Of a stretch of 42,083 bases of DNA, positions 20,825 through 29,555 are shown one piece after another. Position numbers and translations under genes: made by a program. The stretch lies in contig CAMLRG010000022.1 in NCBI GenBank assembly GCA_946482335.1, positions 1 through 42,083 of the forward strand, in the 5' to 3' direction. Source of the DNA: an uncultured Duganella sp. Its GTDB lineage: Bacteria; Pseudomonadota; Gammaproteobacteria; Burkholderiales; Burkholderiaceae. Under the pieces are notes generated by a model, which was not told the DNA's origin, made no database searches, and worked only from the letters and a program-made list of their open reading frames with translations. Every line of letters starts with the position of its first letter. Positions within the stretch are counted from its first letter, which is position 1.

Positions 20825-21373
20825 ATGCGGCCGGACTTGTTTGCGGGGTCCGCCATGCGCGACGATAGCCACCGGCTCCTGGCGCGACTGGCAAATGGTG
20901 GCAGCGTGCCGGCGCCGGCACGGGACTGGGCCTGGAATGCGCCGCACAAGGCGCGCATCGTTGCAGTGGCGGCCTTGCTGGCTGCCGGCATATCAGCCTG
21001 GGCCTGGCTGCGGGACGACGGCGGCGCAACGCCGCCCCAGGCAGCACCGCGTCAGCCGTCCGCCGGCATGGGGAATGCCGGCGCCGCGCCGCCGCAGCCC
21101 GCAACCATCGTCTATGCCGCTTCGCCTCAGGGTCCGCAGGCGGCATCGATTCCCGTTGCCGCCACCGTCGGCGAGGCGGCCTCCCCAGCTGCCGCCGCGC
21201 CCGCGCCAACGGTGTCAAAACCCGGCCGCCAGCGCCCGGCCAAGCCGGCCGCCGAGCAGCGCGGGCGGCCCAGCGTTCCAGCGCAGGAAAACGACGAGGA
21301 TGTCACCCTGCTCACGGCGATGCTCAAGCATGCCACGCCTCAGAAGCCGGCGCCTGAGCCGCCAAAGCAATGA
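20825..21373 (+). CDS. Single-pass membrane protein of unknown function, Pro/Ala-rich
   Basis: A 182-residue protein not recognised as a family member. The start is firm: GGGAGG lies four bases before ATG 20825. A cytoplasmic N-terminal stretch of about 42 residues precedes one transmembrane helix (IVAVAALLAAGISAWAWL, about 44-61). A long Pro/Ala/Gln-rich, probably periplasmic linker follows, and then a short acidic-to-helical segment EDVTLLTAMLKHA near the C terminus. The layout resembles bitopic scaffold proteins of envelope machines. It is divergent from tagX (91-nt gap), so it may belong to the T6SS region. Its last 50 bp overlap the convergent hydrolase gene. Confidence 0.75.
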   Translation: MRPDLFAGSAMRDDSHRLLARLANGGSVPAPARDWAWNAPHKARIVAVAALLAAGISAWAWLRDDGGATPPQAAPRQPSAGMGNAGAAPPQPATIVYAASPQGPQAASIPVAATVGEAASPAAAAPAPTVSKPGRQRPAKPAAEQRGRPSVPAQENDEDVTLLTAMLKHATPQKPAPEPPKQ

Positions 21374-22118
21374 TGAAGTCGGCCATCGTCTGGAGCGTTG
21401 CTTCCGGCTGTTCGATGTGCGGGCTGTGGCCGCAGCCAGGCAGCACCCGCTGCCGCGCGCCTGGCACGCCGCGCTCGATGGCATCCAGTTGCGCCTGCGA
21501 GCCATACTGGTCGGCGCTGCCCTGCACTGCCAGCAAGGGGCAAGCGACGGCCGGCAGCAGGTGTTCGATATTCCAGTGCTGGAACGGCGGCGCCAGCCAG
21601 GTATCAGCCCATGAGCCGAACACCTCTCCCGCCTTGCTGCCGTGATAGCGTGACAAGCCGCGCAGCTTGCCGGCCGCATGGGCGCAGACCGCCGAGCGGA
21701 TGCCGTCCAGCGTAATCTCTTCCACGAAAACGTGCGCCGCGGCGGTGACGACGCCGCGCAAGCCCGGCGGCCGCCCTGCCGCGTAGATCAATGCAATGCT
21801 GCCGCCATCCGAGTGGCCGACGACGATATGTTCGCGGCCCCGCGCCAGGCGGTCCATCACTGCCGGCAGTTCGGACAGCGCAGATTGGTGCAGGTAATGA
21901 ATGCTGCGCGTTTCCCTTTGCGGCGACGATTGGCCGTAGCCAAGCCGGTCATAGACCAGGCCCGCGCAACCGGTGGCTGCGCACAAGCGCTCCGGAAAGC
22001 CCTTCCACATGGCGATGCAGCCAAGCCCTTCGTGCAGGAACACCAGCAATGGTTTGTGCCGGTCGCCCTCGATCAGCTCGTAGTGCAGTTGCGTCCCGCC
22101 CAGCTCCAATTGGGGCAT
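21324..22118 (-). CDS. Alpha/beta hydrolase
   Basis: The 264-residue protein is a cytoplasmic alpha/beta-hydrolase fold enzyme. The nucleophile elbow is GHSDGG with Ser103. Asp203 (GSADQYGS) and His231 (GCGHSPH) complete a plausible triad. The HEGLG segment at 29-33 supplies the oxyanion-hole region where many relatives have HGxG. The cap region (about 125-185) is short and helical. The substrate cannot be told. It follows the DUF748 gene by 9 nt and is the last gene of a three-gene minus-strand operon. Its 3' end overlaps the convergent membrane-protein gene by 50 bp. Confidence 0.88.
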   Translation of the reverse strand: MPQLELGGTQLHYELIEGDRHKPLLVFLHEGLGCIAMWKGFPERLCAATGCAGLVYDRLGYGQSSPQRETRSIHYLHQSALSELPAVMDRLARGREHIVVGHSDGGSIALIYAAGRPPGLRGVVTAAAHVFVEEITLDGIRSAVCAHAAGKLRGLSRYHGSKAGEVFGSWADTWLAPPFQHWNIEHLLPAVACPLLAVQGSADQYGSQAQLDAIERGVPGARQRVLPGCGHSPHIEQPEATLQTMADFIIALAAQAPASEAWHA

Positions 22119-22127
22119 GTCCGGCTC

Positions 22128-25100
22128 CTAGTGCAAGGCGAAGTCGACGCGGCCGGCGGCGCCGGCTTTGGGCGCGATCAGGAAAATGCGCTCCGGCGAC
22201 ACCTGCCCCTGCTTCACCAGCCAGTCCTTGGCCGCCTGCGCGCGGCGGTTGCCGAGCGCGATGAAATCATCGTCGTCCAAGCTGAGATTGGCCAGCATCA
22301 GCTTTTCCATTTCTTCGGCCGGCAGCGATTTCGCCAGGCCCAGGGCATTGCGCGGTTTGGCGAAAGTCTCGTCCTTGTATGCGCGCGCCAGCAGGACGCC
22401 ATATTCGTCCTTCGCCACCACCACGCCACCTTCCGGAAGTGCCGCGCCGCGTGCCTGGATATCGCGCGTCTTGAGCTGCCGTAGCTTGCGTTCGAGCGCG
22501 ACGCGCCGCAGTGCATCCGCCTCGGCGTCCGCATCGAAGCGGCCGATGATGTCCAGCTTCAAGCCCGGACGTTCGCCCAGCGCCTTCGCCAGCGATTTGA
22601 GCTTGCCTTCCGACGCCGGCAGCAGTGCCGCGCGTGCCGGTTCGAATTCCAGCATCGACAATTCCTCGCCGCCGCCGAACAGCGATCCGAGCAGGGCGAA
22701 CGGCGCGGCAACGGCTTTCGTGACCGCGTTGCCGATCACCTTGAGGATGATGCCGCCCAGCGAGAATTGCGGATCGTCCAGCGATCCGCCGATCGGCACA
22801 TTGATGTCGATCACACCATTGCGGTCGCTCAGCAAGGCGACGGCCAATTGCACCGGCAGCTTGGTCGCTTCGGGATTGGTGCTTTCCTTGCCGAAGGTGA
22901 GCTGGTCCAGCAGCAGGCGGTTCTCGGCCTTCAACTGGCGGTTCTCCAGCTGATAGGCCACTTCGAAGGTCAGCTTCCCCTTCTCGATGCCGTAGCCAAC
23001 GTATTTGTCGGCGTAGGCCGAGAGCTGCGACAGTTCCATGCCGCGCACATCCGCGCGCAGGTCGAGCGACAATTCCTGTTTCAGCGGATGGATACGGCCG
23101 GCGATCAGCAACGGTGCGCCGCTCACGTTGCCGCGCAAATCCACGTTGGCGCTATGCGCCGGATCGGATGACAGACCGCTTACCGTGCCGCCCAGCTCCT
23201 TCAGGTTGGCGCTGTAGTTCGGCTTGATGAAGTTGTCGGTGAAGCGCACGCGCCCGCCCGAGAGCAAGAGCTTGCCGATGCGGATGGGCGGCAGCGGCTC
23301 GGCGGCGGCCGGCGGCGCAGCAGGTGGCGCAACTTGCGGCGCGGCCTGCGCCACCCGGTTCGACTTGCTCTTGGCCTCTTTGGCAGCTTGCGCACGCGCA
23401 CCGGCTTCGGTCAGGCTCCTGCCTTCCTCGCCTTCCCTGCGCGTCACGTCCTGCACATTCATCCGGCCGTTCGGGTCGATGATGACGCGGGCGAAGAAGT
23501 CGTGCAGTGCCACGCGCTCGATATTCAGCGCGAATGGTTTGAAGTTGACGTCCATGCCGCCGAAGGCCAGCGATTTCCAGCTGAGGAAGTCGTTCGAACT
23601 TGACTTGTCGACAGTGGACAGGCGGTCCACGCTGACATCGCCCTTGAAGCCGCCGGCGACCGCACCATCCTGCCCGGTTTCCAGGCGCAGGCGGGCCTTG
23701 CTCGAAACGGCAGCCTGCAGCAGGCGCAAATTGACGTAATCGGTCACGTAAGGCTGAAGCGGCAACAGGTCGAAGTTCTTCAAATCGAGAGCCAGGTCGG
23801 CTTTCAACGGCGACGGCGCCAGTTGTCCCTTCAACTCCAATCGTCCCTTGTTGATGCCTGTCTTCAGCGACACCTCGGCCATGGTGCCCGGCACGCTGGA
23901 ATAGCCTTTCACGGTCAGCGCCAAGGGCGACAGCTTGAAAATGGTCGGTTCGCTATGGAAGTCTTCCTGCAGGCGCGCCGCCCAATCGTTGATCTCCACT
24001 TTGCCGACCTTGATTTGAAGCGGCGCTTCAGTTCCGGGCTTGACCGGCGGCTTCGCGCCCGCCGGTGTGGGCGCGGCTGCGGCCTTGCCTTGGTGGACGT
24101 CGATGTCCGCACTGTGCGAGGCAAGCGAGGCGATGTCCAGCGTGCGCTTGCCGCTGTCGAACGCGATGTCCCGTGCGTGCAAACCAAACTTCGCCAGGTC
24201 GGCACGCAGTTTTCCCTGCGGGCTTTCGTCGGCATAGCGCAGCGCCGCGCCATTGACCGTAAGTTCCTTCAGCAGCACCAGCGGGCCGTTCGCGGCGCCA
24301 GCCGGCTTGGCGTCCGGCTGGGCGGCCGGCGCGCCGGTCTGCCCCGAAGCTGGCGATGCGGCCGGCACCAGCTGCGCCAGGTTCAGTTTCCCATCCTTGC
24401 TGCGCTGGACGTCCAAGGCCAAGCCATCGATGCCGACCTGCGCAATCTCGAATCGCTGCGCCAGCAGATCCAGCTTGCCCAGCTTGACTTTCAGCGCGTC
24501 GAGGCTGGCCACCTGCTTGCCATCGAGCTGCTGCAATTGCACGCCCGACAGGCTGGCTTCGCCGCCAAATACCAGCGATGCCGGCTTGTCTTTCGGCTGC
24601 ACCACGCTCAGCTTGAGGGCCGCGTCGAGCTGCGCCGACGGCAGCTTGAAGCCGGGTTTGAACGGCAGGTAGCCCACATAGGCTGTCAGGTCGACCTTGT
24701 CGAGCCTGAGTTCGAGCGCATAATCTTTCGGATCCGCGAACGGCCGCGCTTTGCCCTGCAGCTGCACTGGCGCACCGTTGATGTTGGCGCTGAATAGCGG
24801 CTCGACGAAAATCGTGACATCCGCCGGCAGCGACGAGACGAACGGCAAACCCAGTTTCAATTCCCGCACCTGATGCGTGACCCCGGCCGGCTTATCGTCA
24901 AACGCCAGGGCGCCCTCCTCCAGCTGGATATTGTTGACCGAGAAGCGCGCCGGTTCAGGCGATGGCGGCTGGCTGGCGATCAGTTGCAGGATGTCGTCGA
25001 TGTTGTAGCGGTTGTCGGCATTGCGCGCCAGATGCACGTACGGCTTGGTCAGCCGCACCTCTTGCACTACCGGCGCCAGGCGCGCCACCGATTGCCACGA

Positions 25101-25367
25101 CAGGTTGGCGCCCAGCCGATCAAAGCTGGCAAGAACGGTGCCGCCGTCCTGCTCCATCAGCTTCAGGCCGCGCACCGAGGCGCTGAGTGTGAACGGGTTG
25201 AACGACACTTCTTCGATACTGAGCTGGCGGTGCAGTTTTTCCTCGGCCAGCCGGGCGGCCTGCGACTTGACGATTGCCGGCACGGCAAGGAAGCCGATGC
25301 CTGCGTACGCCAGCAGCAGCCCGGCCAAACTGCCCGGGACAAGGTATTTCAAGGGTGGGATCTTCAT
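22128..25367 (-). CDS. DUF748 domain protein (AsmA-like, large envelope protein)
   Basis: A 1079-residue protein. One N-terminal membrane helix (about residues 12-32) is followed by a long beta-rich region with AsmA/DUF748 character (for example NPFTLSASVRGLKLMEQDG, and VRLTKPYVHLARNADNRYNIDDIL near residue 105). Low-complexity Ala/Pro/Gln inserts occur near residues 350, 440 and 680. The C-terminal 250 residues hold the DUF748 core (LLLSGGRVRFTDNFIKPNYSAN in two blocks, and IDINVPIGGSLDDPQF). AsmA-like proteins are inner-membrane anchored, reach across the periplasm and are implicated in lipid transport to the outer membrane; DUF748 members are less studied. Its ATG overlaps the stop of the upstream lipoprotein gene (ATGA at 25364-25367). 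Confidence 0.85.
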   Translation of the reverse strand: MKIPPLKYLVPGSLAGLLLAYAGIGFLAVPAIVKSQAARLAEEKLHRQLSIEEVSFNPFTLSASVRGLKLMEQDGGTVLASFDRLGANLSWQSVARLAPVVQEVRLTKPYVHLARNADNRYNIDDILQLIASQPPSPEPARFSVNNIQLEEGALAFDDKPAGVTHQVRELKLGLPFVSSLPADVTIFVEPLFSANINGAPVQLQGKARPFADPKDYALELRLDKVDLTAYVGYLPFKPGFKLPSAQLDAALKLSVVQPKDKPASLVFGGEASLSGVQLQQLDGKQVASLDALKVKLGKLDLLAQRFEIAQVGIDGLALDVQRSKDGKLNLAQLVPAASPASGQTGAPAAQPDAKPAGAANGPLVLLKELTVNGAALRYADESPQGKLRADLAKFGLHARDIAFDSGKRTLDIASLASHSADIDVHQGKAAAAPTPAGAKPPVKPGTEAPLQIKVGKVEINDWAARLQEDFHSEPTIFKLSPLALTVKGYSSVPGTMAEVSLKTGINKGRLELKGQLAPSPLKADLALDLKNFDLLPLQPYVTDYVNLRLLQAAVSSKARLRLETGQDGAVAGGFKGDVSVDRLSTVDKSSSNDFLSWKSLAFGGMDVNFKPFALNIERVALHDFFARVIIDPNGRMNVQDVTRREGEEGRSLTEAGARAQAAKEAKSKSNRVAQAAPQVAPPAAPPAAAEPLPPIRIGKLLLSGGRVRFTDNFIKPNYSANLKELGGTVSGLSSDPAHSANVDLRGNVSGAPLLIAGRIHPLKQELSLDLRADVRGMELSQLSAYADKYVGYGIEKGKLTFEVAYQLENRQLKAENRLLLDQLTFGKESTNPEATKLPVQLAVALLSDRNGVIDINVPIGGSLDDPQFSLGGIILKVIGNAVTKAVAAPFALLGSLFGGGEELSMLEFEPARAALLPASEGKLKSLAKALGERPGLKLDIIGRFDADAEADALRRVALERKLRQLKTRDIQARGAALPEGGVVVAKDEYGVLLARAYKDETFAKPRNALGLAKSLPAEEMEKLMLANLSLDDDDFIALGNRRAQAAKDWLVKQGQVSPERIFLIAPKAGAAGRVDFALH

Positions 25368-27292
25368 ATCCCATTATTGTAATCGCACACTCCTTTCGGG
25401 AAGATCCGGTTGAGCCAGGTTTTCTGCGCATCGGTAAAGCGTACCGAGGGGCCGTAGGTACCGTCGGCAAGCGCCTGCGCCACGGGCTTCAGCCGGCACT
25501 TGAAGGTATCACCCCGGATCGAATCGCCCGCCGCCATGCGCGGGCTGCCATGGATCGGGAAAGCCTGGGTGCAGGCGCCAGGCTTGCCGCCATCCAGGAT
25601 GCCGCTCCACGCATCGGGGCCGGAGCCGATCGCCGTCCCCGCGCTATCGACGCAGCGGTCGGCAAATTCCGCCGGCGCACTACCGCTGGCGAGATATTTG
25701 TCCAGCACGCCCAGCGCCTTCACGACCTGCCCCGGCAAATCGGTGTCGGGCCGCGCGAACCAGATCACCTGCCGTTTCGCCGCCACCGGATTGGCGGCCA
25801 GCAGGCGGGCGCGTACCGAAAACGCTTGCCGCGCATTGTGCATGTCCAGCTCTGCCTCACGGTAAGGGCGCAAGTCGATCATCGGGATGCCGAGCTGCTT
25901 GCCGGTGAAGACATGCCCGGAGTCGAACGCCGCGCGAATTGCGCGCTGATCCGCTTCACGGCGCGGCGCCGGCATCCCCTCCGGATCCCGGCAGGTGGCA
26001 CTGCGGTGCATATTGGCCGAATCGAAGGGATCGCTATCCTGCTTCCATGGCACGAAGTCGCGCTGCTCTTTCCAGCTGCCCACGCAAGCATTGACGCGCA
26101 GGAACTCATCCGCCTCGATCCTGCCAGCCACCAGCGCCGTAAGGCCGTACTGCACGCCCACGTTATCGATCGGGATGGGCGCGAAGCCCTCGGCATCGGT
26201 CCCATAGAATTGCTCCAGGTCGTTCCAATGCGTCCACTTCACCTTGGCGAAAGCTTCGGGCTCGTAGCCATAGGAAGCGATTGCCTTATCGAAGCGGCTG
26301 TCGCGGAAATGCGGGTTCAGCACCGTCGGCATGGCAAAGCGCCAGCCATTGATGCATTCCGTCGAACCGGGCTTGCCGGTGATCGGGTTGCGCGCGGTGT
26401 CGCTGGCATTCATGCCTTCCACCAGCGACTGCCGGCTCCACGTCGCCCATGGGGAGCTGGGGTCGCGCGCCACCTCGTCCCGGAAGTATTGGCCCAGCAA
26501 AGGACAATCGGAGATCGGGATCGACTGCGTCACCATGTCCGGGTAGGACTGCACCGGAATGCCGGCATCGAACAAGCCCGGGCGGTTTTGCGCGAACATA
26601 TACTGCTGCACCGCGCCGCCCGAACCGCCGATGCCGATGGTGTACACCGGCTTGCCATAGCTGGCCGCGAAGTAAGCCTTGGTTTGCGCCGCCGTCTCCT
26701 CGGCCAGGCGCATGTTGTAATGCACCCCGGTCTCATTCCCTGACGAGCTGGCGATGGCGTAGCCTTCCGCCAGCAGCTTGGGCATCAGCTGCTTCTCCGA
26801 ACTATTCAGCGCATCGTTGAACCACATGGCCAAGCCCTGCTGGTGCCCGATGCCGACGCCACCGCGCATCCAGTAAATGAGCTTATGGTTCCAGGGCGCC
26901 CGCTCCAGCATCGCGATGGTGTAGATGAAGCGGTTGATGGTGCCAGCCTCCACCCGTACCACGAAAGGAATGGTCGATCCATTCACGACAATCATCTTCA
27001 TGTCCGGCGGCGGCAGTTTATAACCGTTCTCCATATCGAACGGCTTGAAGCCCGAACCGGTGAAGTAGAAATGCTGGATGCGCTTCTTGATCGCGCACTG
27101 GCTGCTGTGACCAACCAGCCTGCCGGCTTCGTCGCGTACCGGATGCCCGATGCCCTGCTGGTTGTCGGCCAGCGGCTGGCCGAGGCCCGATTCCACTGTG
27201 CGGCAGATGAAGGGCTGCTGCTGGTGCGCTTGCGGGGTGCTGCATCCTGCCAGGGTGACAGCCGCCAGAGCGGCCAGAATCCAAGCTTTCAT
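25364..27292 (-). CDS. DUF6351-type lipoprotein, hydrolase-like
   Basis: The 642-residue predicted lipoprotein has signal peptide MKAWILAALAAVTLAGC with an LAGC lipobox (Cys17) and AAGGAGG before ATG 27292. The body contains a GIGGSGGA turn (about residue 225-232), which resembles the nucleophile elbow of serine hydrolases. It also has a WMRGGVGIGH segment and several cysteines that could form disulfides. I assign DUF6351 from recall of overall sequence style; members are uncharacterised secreted enzymes, so substrate is open. It is the first gene of the operon with DUF748 and the alpha/beta hydrolase, and is divergent from the DUF2322 gene across a 134-bp gap. Confidence 0.7.
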   Translation of the reverse strand: MKAWILAALAAVTLAGCSTPQAHQQQPFICRTVESGLGQPLADNQQGIGHPVRDEAGRLVGHSSQCAIKKRIQHFYFTGSGFKPFDMENGYKLPPPDMKMIVVNGSTIPFVVRVEAGTINRFIYTIAMLERAPWNHKLIYWMRGGVGIGHQQGLAMWFNDALNSSEKQLMPKLLAEGYAIASSSGNETGVHYNMRLAEETAAQTKAYFAASYGKPVYTIGIGGSGGAVQQYMFAQNRPGLFDAGIPVQSYPDMVTQSIPISDCPLLGQYFRDEVARDPSSPWATWSRQSLVEGMNASDTARNPITGKPGSTECINGWRFAMPTVLNPHFRDSRFDKAIASYGYEPEAFAKVKWTHWNDLEQFYGTDAEGFAPIPIDNVGVQYGLTALVAGRIEADEFLRVNACVGSWKEQRDFVPWKQDSDPFDSANMHRSATCRDPEGMPAPRREADQRAIRAAFDSGHVFTGKQLGIPMIDLRPYREAELDMHNARQAFSVRARLLAANPVAAKRQVIWFARPDTDLPGQVVKALGVLDKYLASGSAPAEFADRCVDSAGTAIGSGPDAWSGILDGGKPGACTQAFPIHGSPRMAAGDSIRGDTFKCRLKPVAQALADGTYGPSVRFTDAQKTWLNRIFPKGVCDYNNGI

Positions 27293-27426
27293 GGCGCCTC
27301 CTCCTTGGCCAACAAGTCTACCCCATTTAAGCTTGCGCGCCGCAGGCTGTGGCGACACCATCGCCACTCAGGACAAAGAGCCCGGCTTATATGACAGAAT
27401 ACTGGTTTAACTGTGTAAGGGCACCT

Positions 27427-27756
27427 ATGCAATTCCCCAGCTTTAGCGACAAATTTTCGGACAACCTGTCTCTCTTGCCCGCCGTGGATACGGTTGCCGC
27501 AATCGAGCTTCTCGACCAATCAGGTACTCCGGTGGCAAAGATCGAAAACAAGCCAGGCCAGGCGGGATCGCTGCGCGTATATTCCTGGCTCGCCGAAGCT
27601 TTCGGCGCGATCAGCCCGGAGGCGGCGGAAGTAGGCGTCAGGATTTATGCCGAACACACGCAAGATGCCCGCGCCAACCCAGGAAAGCATCCCAACATTG
27701 ACCGCCTGTTCGACATCAAGACGCCGGGTCAAACCCTGCAGGTGAAACGCCTGTAG
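27427..27756 (+). CDS. DUF2322 family small protein
   Basis: A 109-residue cytoplasmic protein without membrane segments. The segment IENKPGQAGSLRVYSWLAEAFG and the C-terminal AEHTQDARANPGKHPNIDRL are, from recall, characteristic of DUF2322, a small betaproteobacterial family of unknown function. The start is ATG 27427 with AAGGGC upstream; an earlier in-frame ATG at 27349 lies in the promoter gap and lacks conservation signs. It is followed by a bidirectional terminator and stands alone between divergent and tRNA units. Confidence 0.75.
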   Translation: MQFPSFSDKFSDNLSLLPAVDTVAAIELLDQSGTPVAKIENKPGQAGSLRVYSWLAEAFGAISPEAAEVGVRIYAEHTQDARANPGKHPNIDRLFDIKTPGQTLQVKRL

Positions 27757-27781
27757 GCCCATCCTCCGCGCCCGCCAAAGC

Positions 27782-27812
27782 AAAAAGCCCAACCGGTTAA
27801 GGCTGGGCTTTT
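27782..27812. terminator. Bidirectional terminator between DUF2322 gene and tRNA-Asn
   Basis: The hairpin AAAAGCCCA...TGGGCTTTT has arms about 9 bp long and a T tract on both strands. It can stop the plus-strand DUF2322 transcript and the minus-strand tRNA transcript that runs into it. A sister hairpin with the same arms lies beside the second tRNA-Asn at 41973-42004. Confidence 0.8.
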
Positions 27813-27820
27813 CTATGTCC

Positions 27821-27896
27821 TGGCTCCCCGACCTGGACTCGAACCAGGGACCTGCGGATTAACAGTCCGTCGCTCTACCGACTGAGCTATCAGGGA
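27821..27896 (-). tRNA. tRNA-Asn (anticodon GTT)
   Basis: The 76-nt gene folds as a full cloverleaf on the minus strand. The 5' acceptor TCCCTGA pairs with TCGGGGA. The D arm is AGCTCAGTCGGTAGAGC, the anticodon loop is CTGTTAA giving GTT, and the T arm is around GGTTCGAGTCC. The CCA end is encoded. It is identical over the visible length to the second copy at 42013. Confidence 0.97.
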
Positions 27897-27907
27897 AAAG
27901 AGGCCGC

Positions 27908-27936
27908 ATTATAGCCAGCCTTTTTGAACCTGACAA
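27908..27936 (-). promoter_or_regulatory. Sigma-70 promoter of tRNA-Asn
   Basis: On the minus strand, TTGTCA (27936-27931) and a perfect TATAAT (27913-27908) are separated by 17 bp. A GC-rich discriminator (GCGGCC) follows, and the tRNA 5' end lies 11 nt past the -10. This is the layout of a strong, stringently controlled stable-RNA promoter. Confidence 0.85.
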
Positions 27937-28019
27937 GAGCTTGCAAAAAAAGAATCCCAAGGCAACAATGACGGCCGTGATATTTTTTTTGCAACACTGC
28001 CAGCCGAGGAACCTGTTTG

Positions 28020-29507
28020 ATGCGATTGCGCTTATCCGTAACACCCAGCTTGTTATTGTGCTTAGCCGCCGGCGCCAGCCATGCTGCGCCAGAGGCGGCC
28101 ACGACCTCCCCCGCCGACTGGACCGCGCTCGCCACGCGAGACGTCCAGTTCGCCGTCGACGCCCTGCGCCGCAACCATGCCGGCGCGATTGCGGGTCAGT
28201 ACGACATCGTCGCATCGCTGGAGACCAGTTCCCGCAGTGCTTTACTGGAAGCGGAGCAGGCAACAACCGAGCGCGATTACAGGCGGACGCTGGCGCGCCT
28301 CATCTTCAGCTTTGCCGATCCGCATACCAGCGTCAACCTGAACCAGTTGAAAATCCGGGCCTGGAACGGCCTGGTGCTGGACCGCAGCGGCGACCAGTAC
28401 CGCGTGGTCTGGTCGGAACCGGGCTGGCCGCATCCCCTGCCGCCGGTGAACGCGGTCGCGCAGAGCTGCGACGGCGTCTGGACCGGCAGTTTCCTGAAGT
28501 TCGGCGTCGCGCCGTTCATCCCGTATGGCGCCGAGTTTCCCGCCGCAGCCAGCACCGCAGCGCGCCAGGCGATGTTCGACAATGGCCTGGTGATCCCGCC
28601 CAAACAATGCACGTTTGCGCTGCCCGACGGCAGTGTGCGCGCCTATGCATTGCCGCTGCGCGAAGCTTCCGAGATCGGCGACGAGCATGTACAAAAGATG
28701 CGCAAGCAATTCATCGCGAAAGCGCGTCCGCCAGGGCTTTATCCGCTCGCGCGCGGCATGCATTGGGTCGGCATGCCCGACTTCAACGGAGCCAAGTCCG
28801 GTCCCGCCTATGAACAGCTCTATCCCGAGCTGGAAAAACTGCACAAGGCAAACTGGATCGTCTTCGATTTGCGCGGCAATGGCGGCGGCGACTCCTCATG
28901 GGGCAGCCGTGCGCTGGAGGCCCTGTACGGCAAGGAATACAGCCGGCAGCTGGGCGAACTGCCGGCGTACGCCAAGTACCTGATCGCCGACCAGGCGACC
29001 ATCGGCTTGTACAAACACTATGCCACCGCGCCCGAGTTTGCCGCCTCGCGCGACGAATTCGGCGCCGCCTTGCGCAAGCTGGAGGCCGGCATGGCCAATG
29101 GCGACAAGCTGGTGCAGGTGTATGGCGCCACCGCCGCGGAGCATGCGGCGACAGCCGCCAAGGTGCGCCAGCGTCCCAGCGGTCCGCGCATCGCCGCCGT
29201 CATCGACCGCAATTGCTTCAGCTCGTGCATGAACTTCCTGCAGCAATTGCGCGGCATCGGCGATACCGTGGTGCTGGGCGAAACGACCTGGGGCTATTCG
29301 CCGACCGGCGAAATCAACCGCTTCGAGCTGCCAAGCGGTAAAGGAACGCTGTTCATCCCGTCGGCACTCTATTCGTCCACGCAAGCCACGCGCGAGCCAT
29401 TCGTGCCGGACCTGGCTTATCCAGGCGACATGACGGATGACGATCGGTTGATGAAGTGGGTGGCGGCCGAACTGGCCAGGCTGAAATCGGGGCGGAAGCC
29501 GCGGTGA
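28020..29507 (+). CDS. S41 family peptidase, exported
   Basis: The 495-residue protein has a signal peptide (MRLRLSVTPSLLLCLAAGASHA, cleavage near residue 22). The S41 (tail-specific protease-like) core lies in the C-terminal half. IVFDLRGNGGGDSS is at about 280-293, and IDRNCFSSCMNFL near 395-407 is where the catalytic serine of the family lies (Ser401 or Ser402). An ETTWGYSPTGE stretch is followed by the usual LFIPSALYSS strand. No PDZ domain is obvious. It probably acts in the periplasm; substrate is unknown. ATG 28020 follows GAGGA; a TTG one codon earlier is possible. The 3' end faces the TonB receptor gene across a hairpin. Confidence 0.87.
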   Translation: MRLRLSVTPSLLLCLAAGASHAAPEAATTSPADWTALATRDVQFAVDALRRNHAGAIAGQYDIVASLETSSRSALLEAEQATTERDYRRTLARLIFSFADPHTSVNLNQLKIRAWNGLVLDRSGDQYRVVWSEPGWPHPLPPVNAVAQSCDGVWTGSFLKFGVAPFIPYGAEFPAAASTAARQAMFDNGLVIPPKQCTFALPDGSVRAYALPLREASEIGDEHVQKMRKQFIAKARPPGLYPLARGMHWVGMPDFNGAKSGPAYEQLYPELEKLHKANWIVFDLRGNGGGDSSWGSRALEALYGKEYSRQLGELPAYAKYLIADQATIGLYKHYATAPEFAASRDEFGAALRKLEAGMANGDKLVQVYGATAAEHAATAAKVRQRPSGPRIAAVIDRNCFSSCMNFLQQLRGIGDTVVLGETTWGYSPTGEINRFELPSGKGTLFIPSALYSSTQATREPFVPDLAYPGDMTDDDRLMKWVAAELARLKSGRKPR

Positions 29508-29510
29508 AGG

Positions 29511-29542
29511 CGTCACGCCGGGCCCGCGAGCCCGGCGTGACG
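29511..29542. terminator. Perfect 13-bp hairpin between convergent genes
   Basis: CGTCACGCCGGGC (29511-29523) and GCCCGGCGTGACG (29530-29542) are perfect complements around a 6-nt loop. The hairpin lies four bases after the S41 stop and 13 bases beyond the TonB receptor stop on the other strand, so it can act on both transcripts. There is no T tract, so it may protect 3' ends or act as a weak terminator. Confidence 0.6.
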
Positions 29543-29555
29543 GTACGGCTGTTAC

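Noticed and set aside
29511..29542. Insertion-sequence end or phage attachment site
   Set aside because: The perfect 13-bp inverted repeat sits exactly between two convergent stop codons with a 6-nt loop, which is explained by a transcript-end hairpin.
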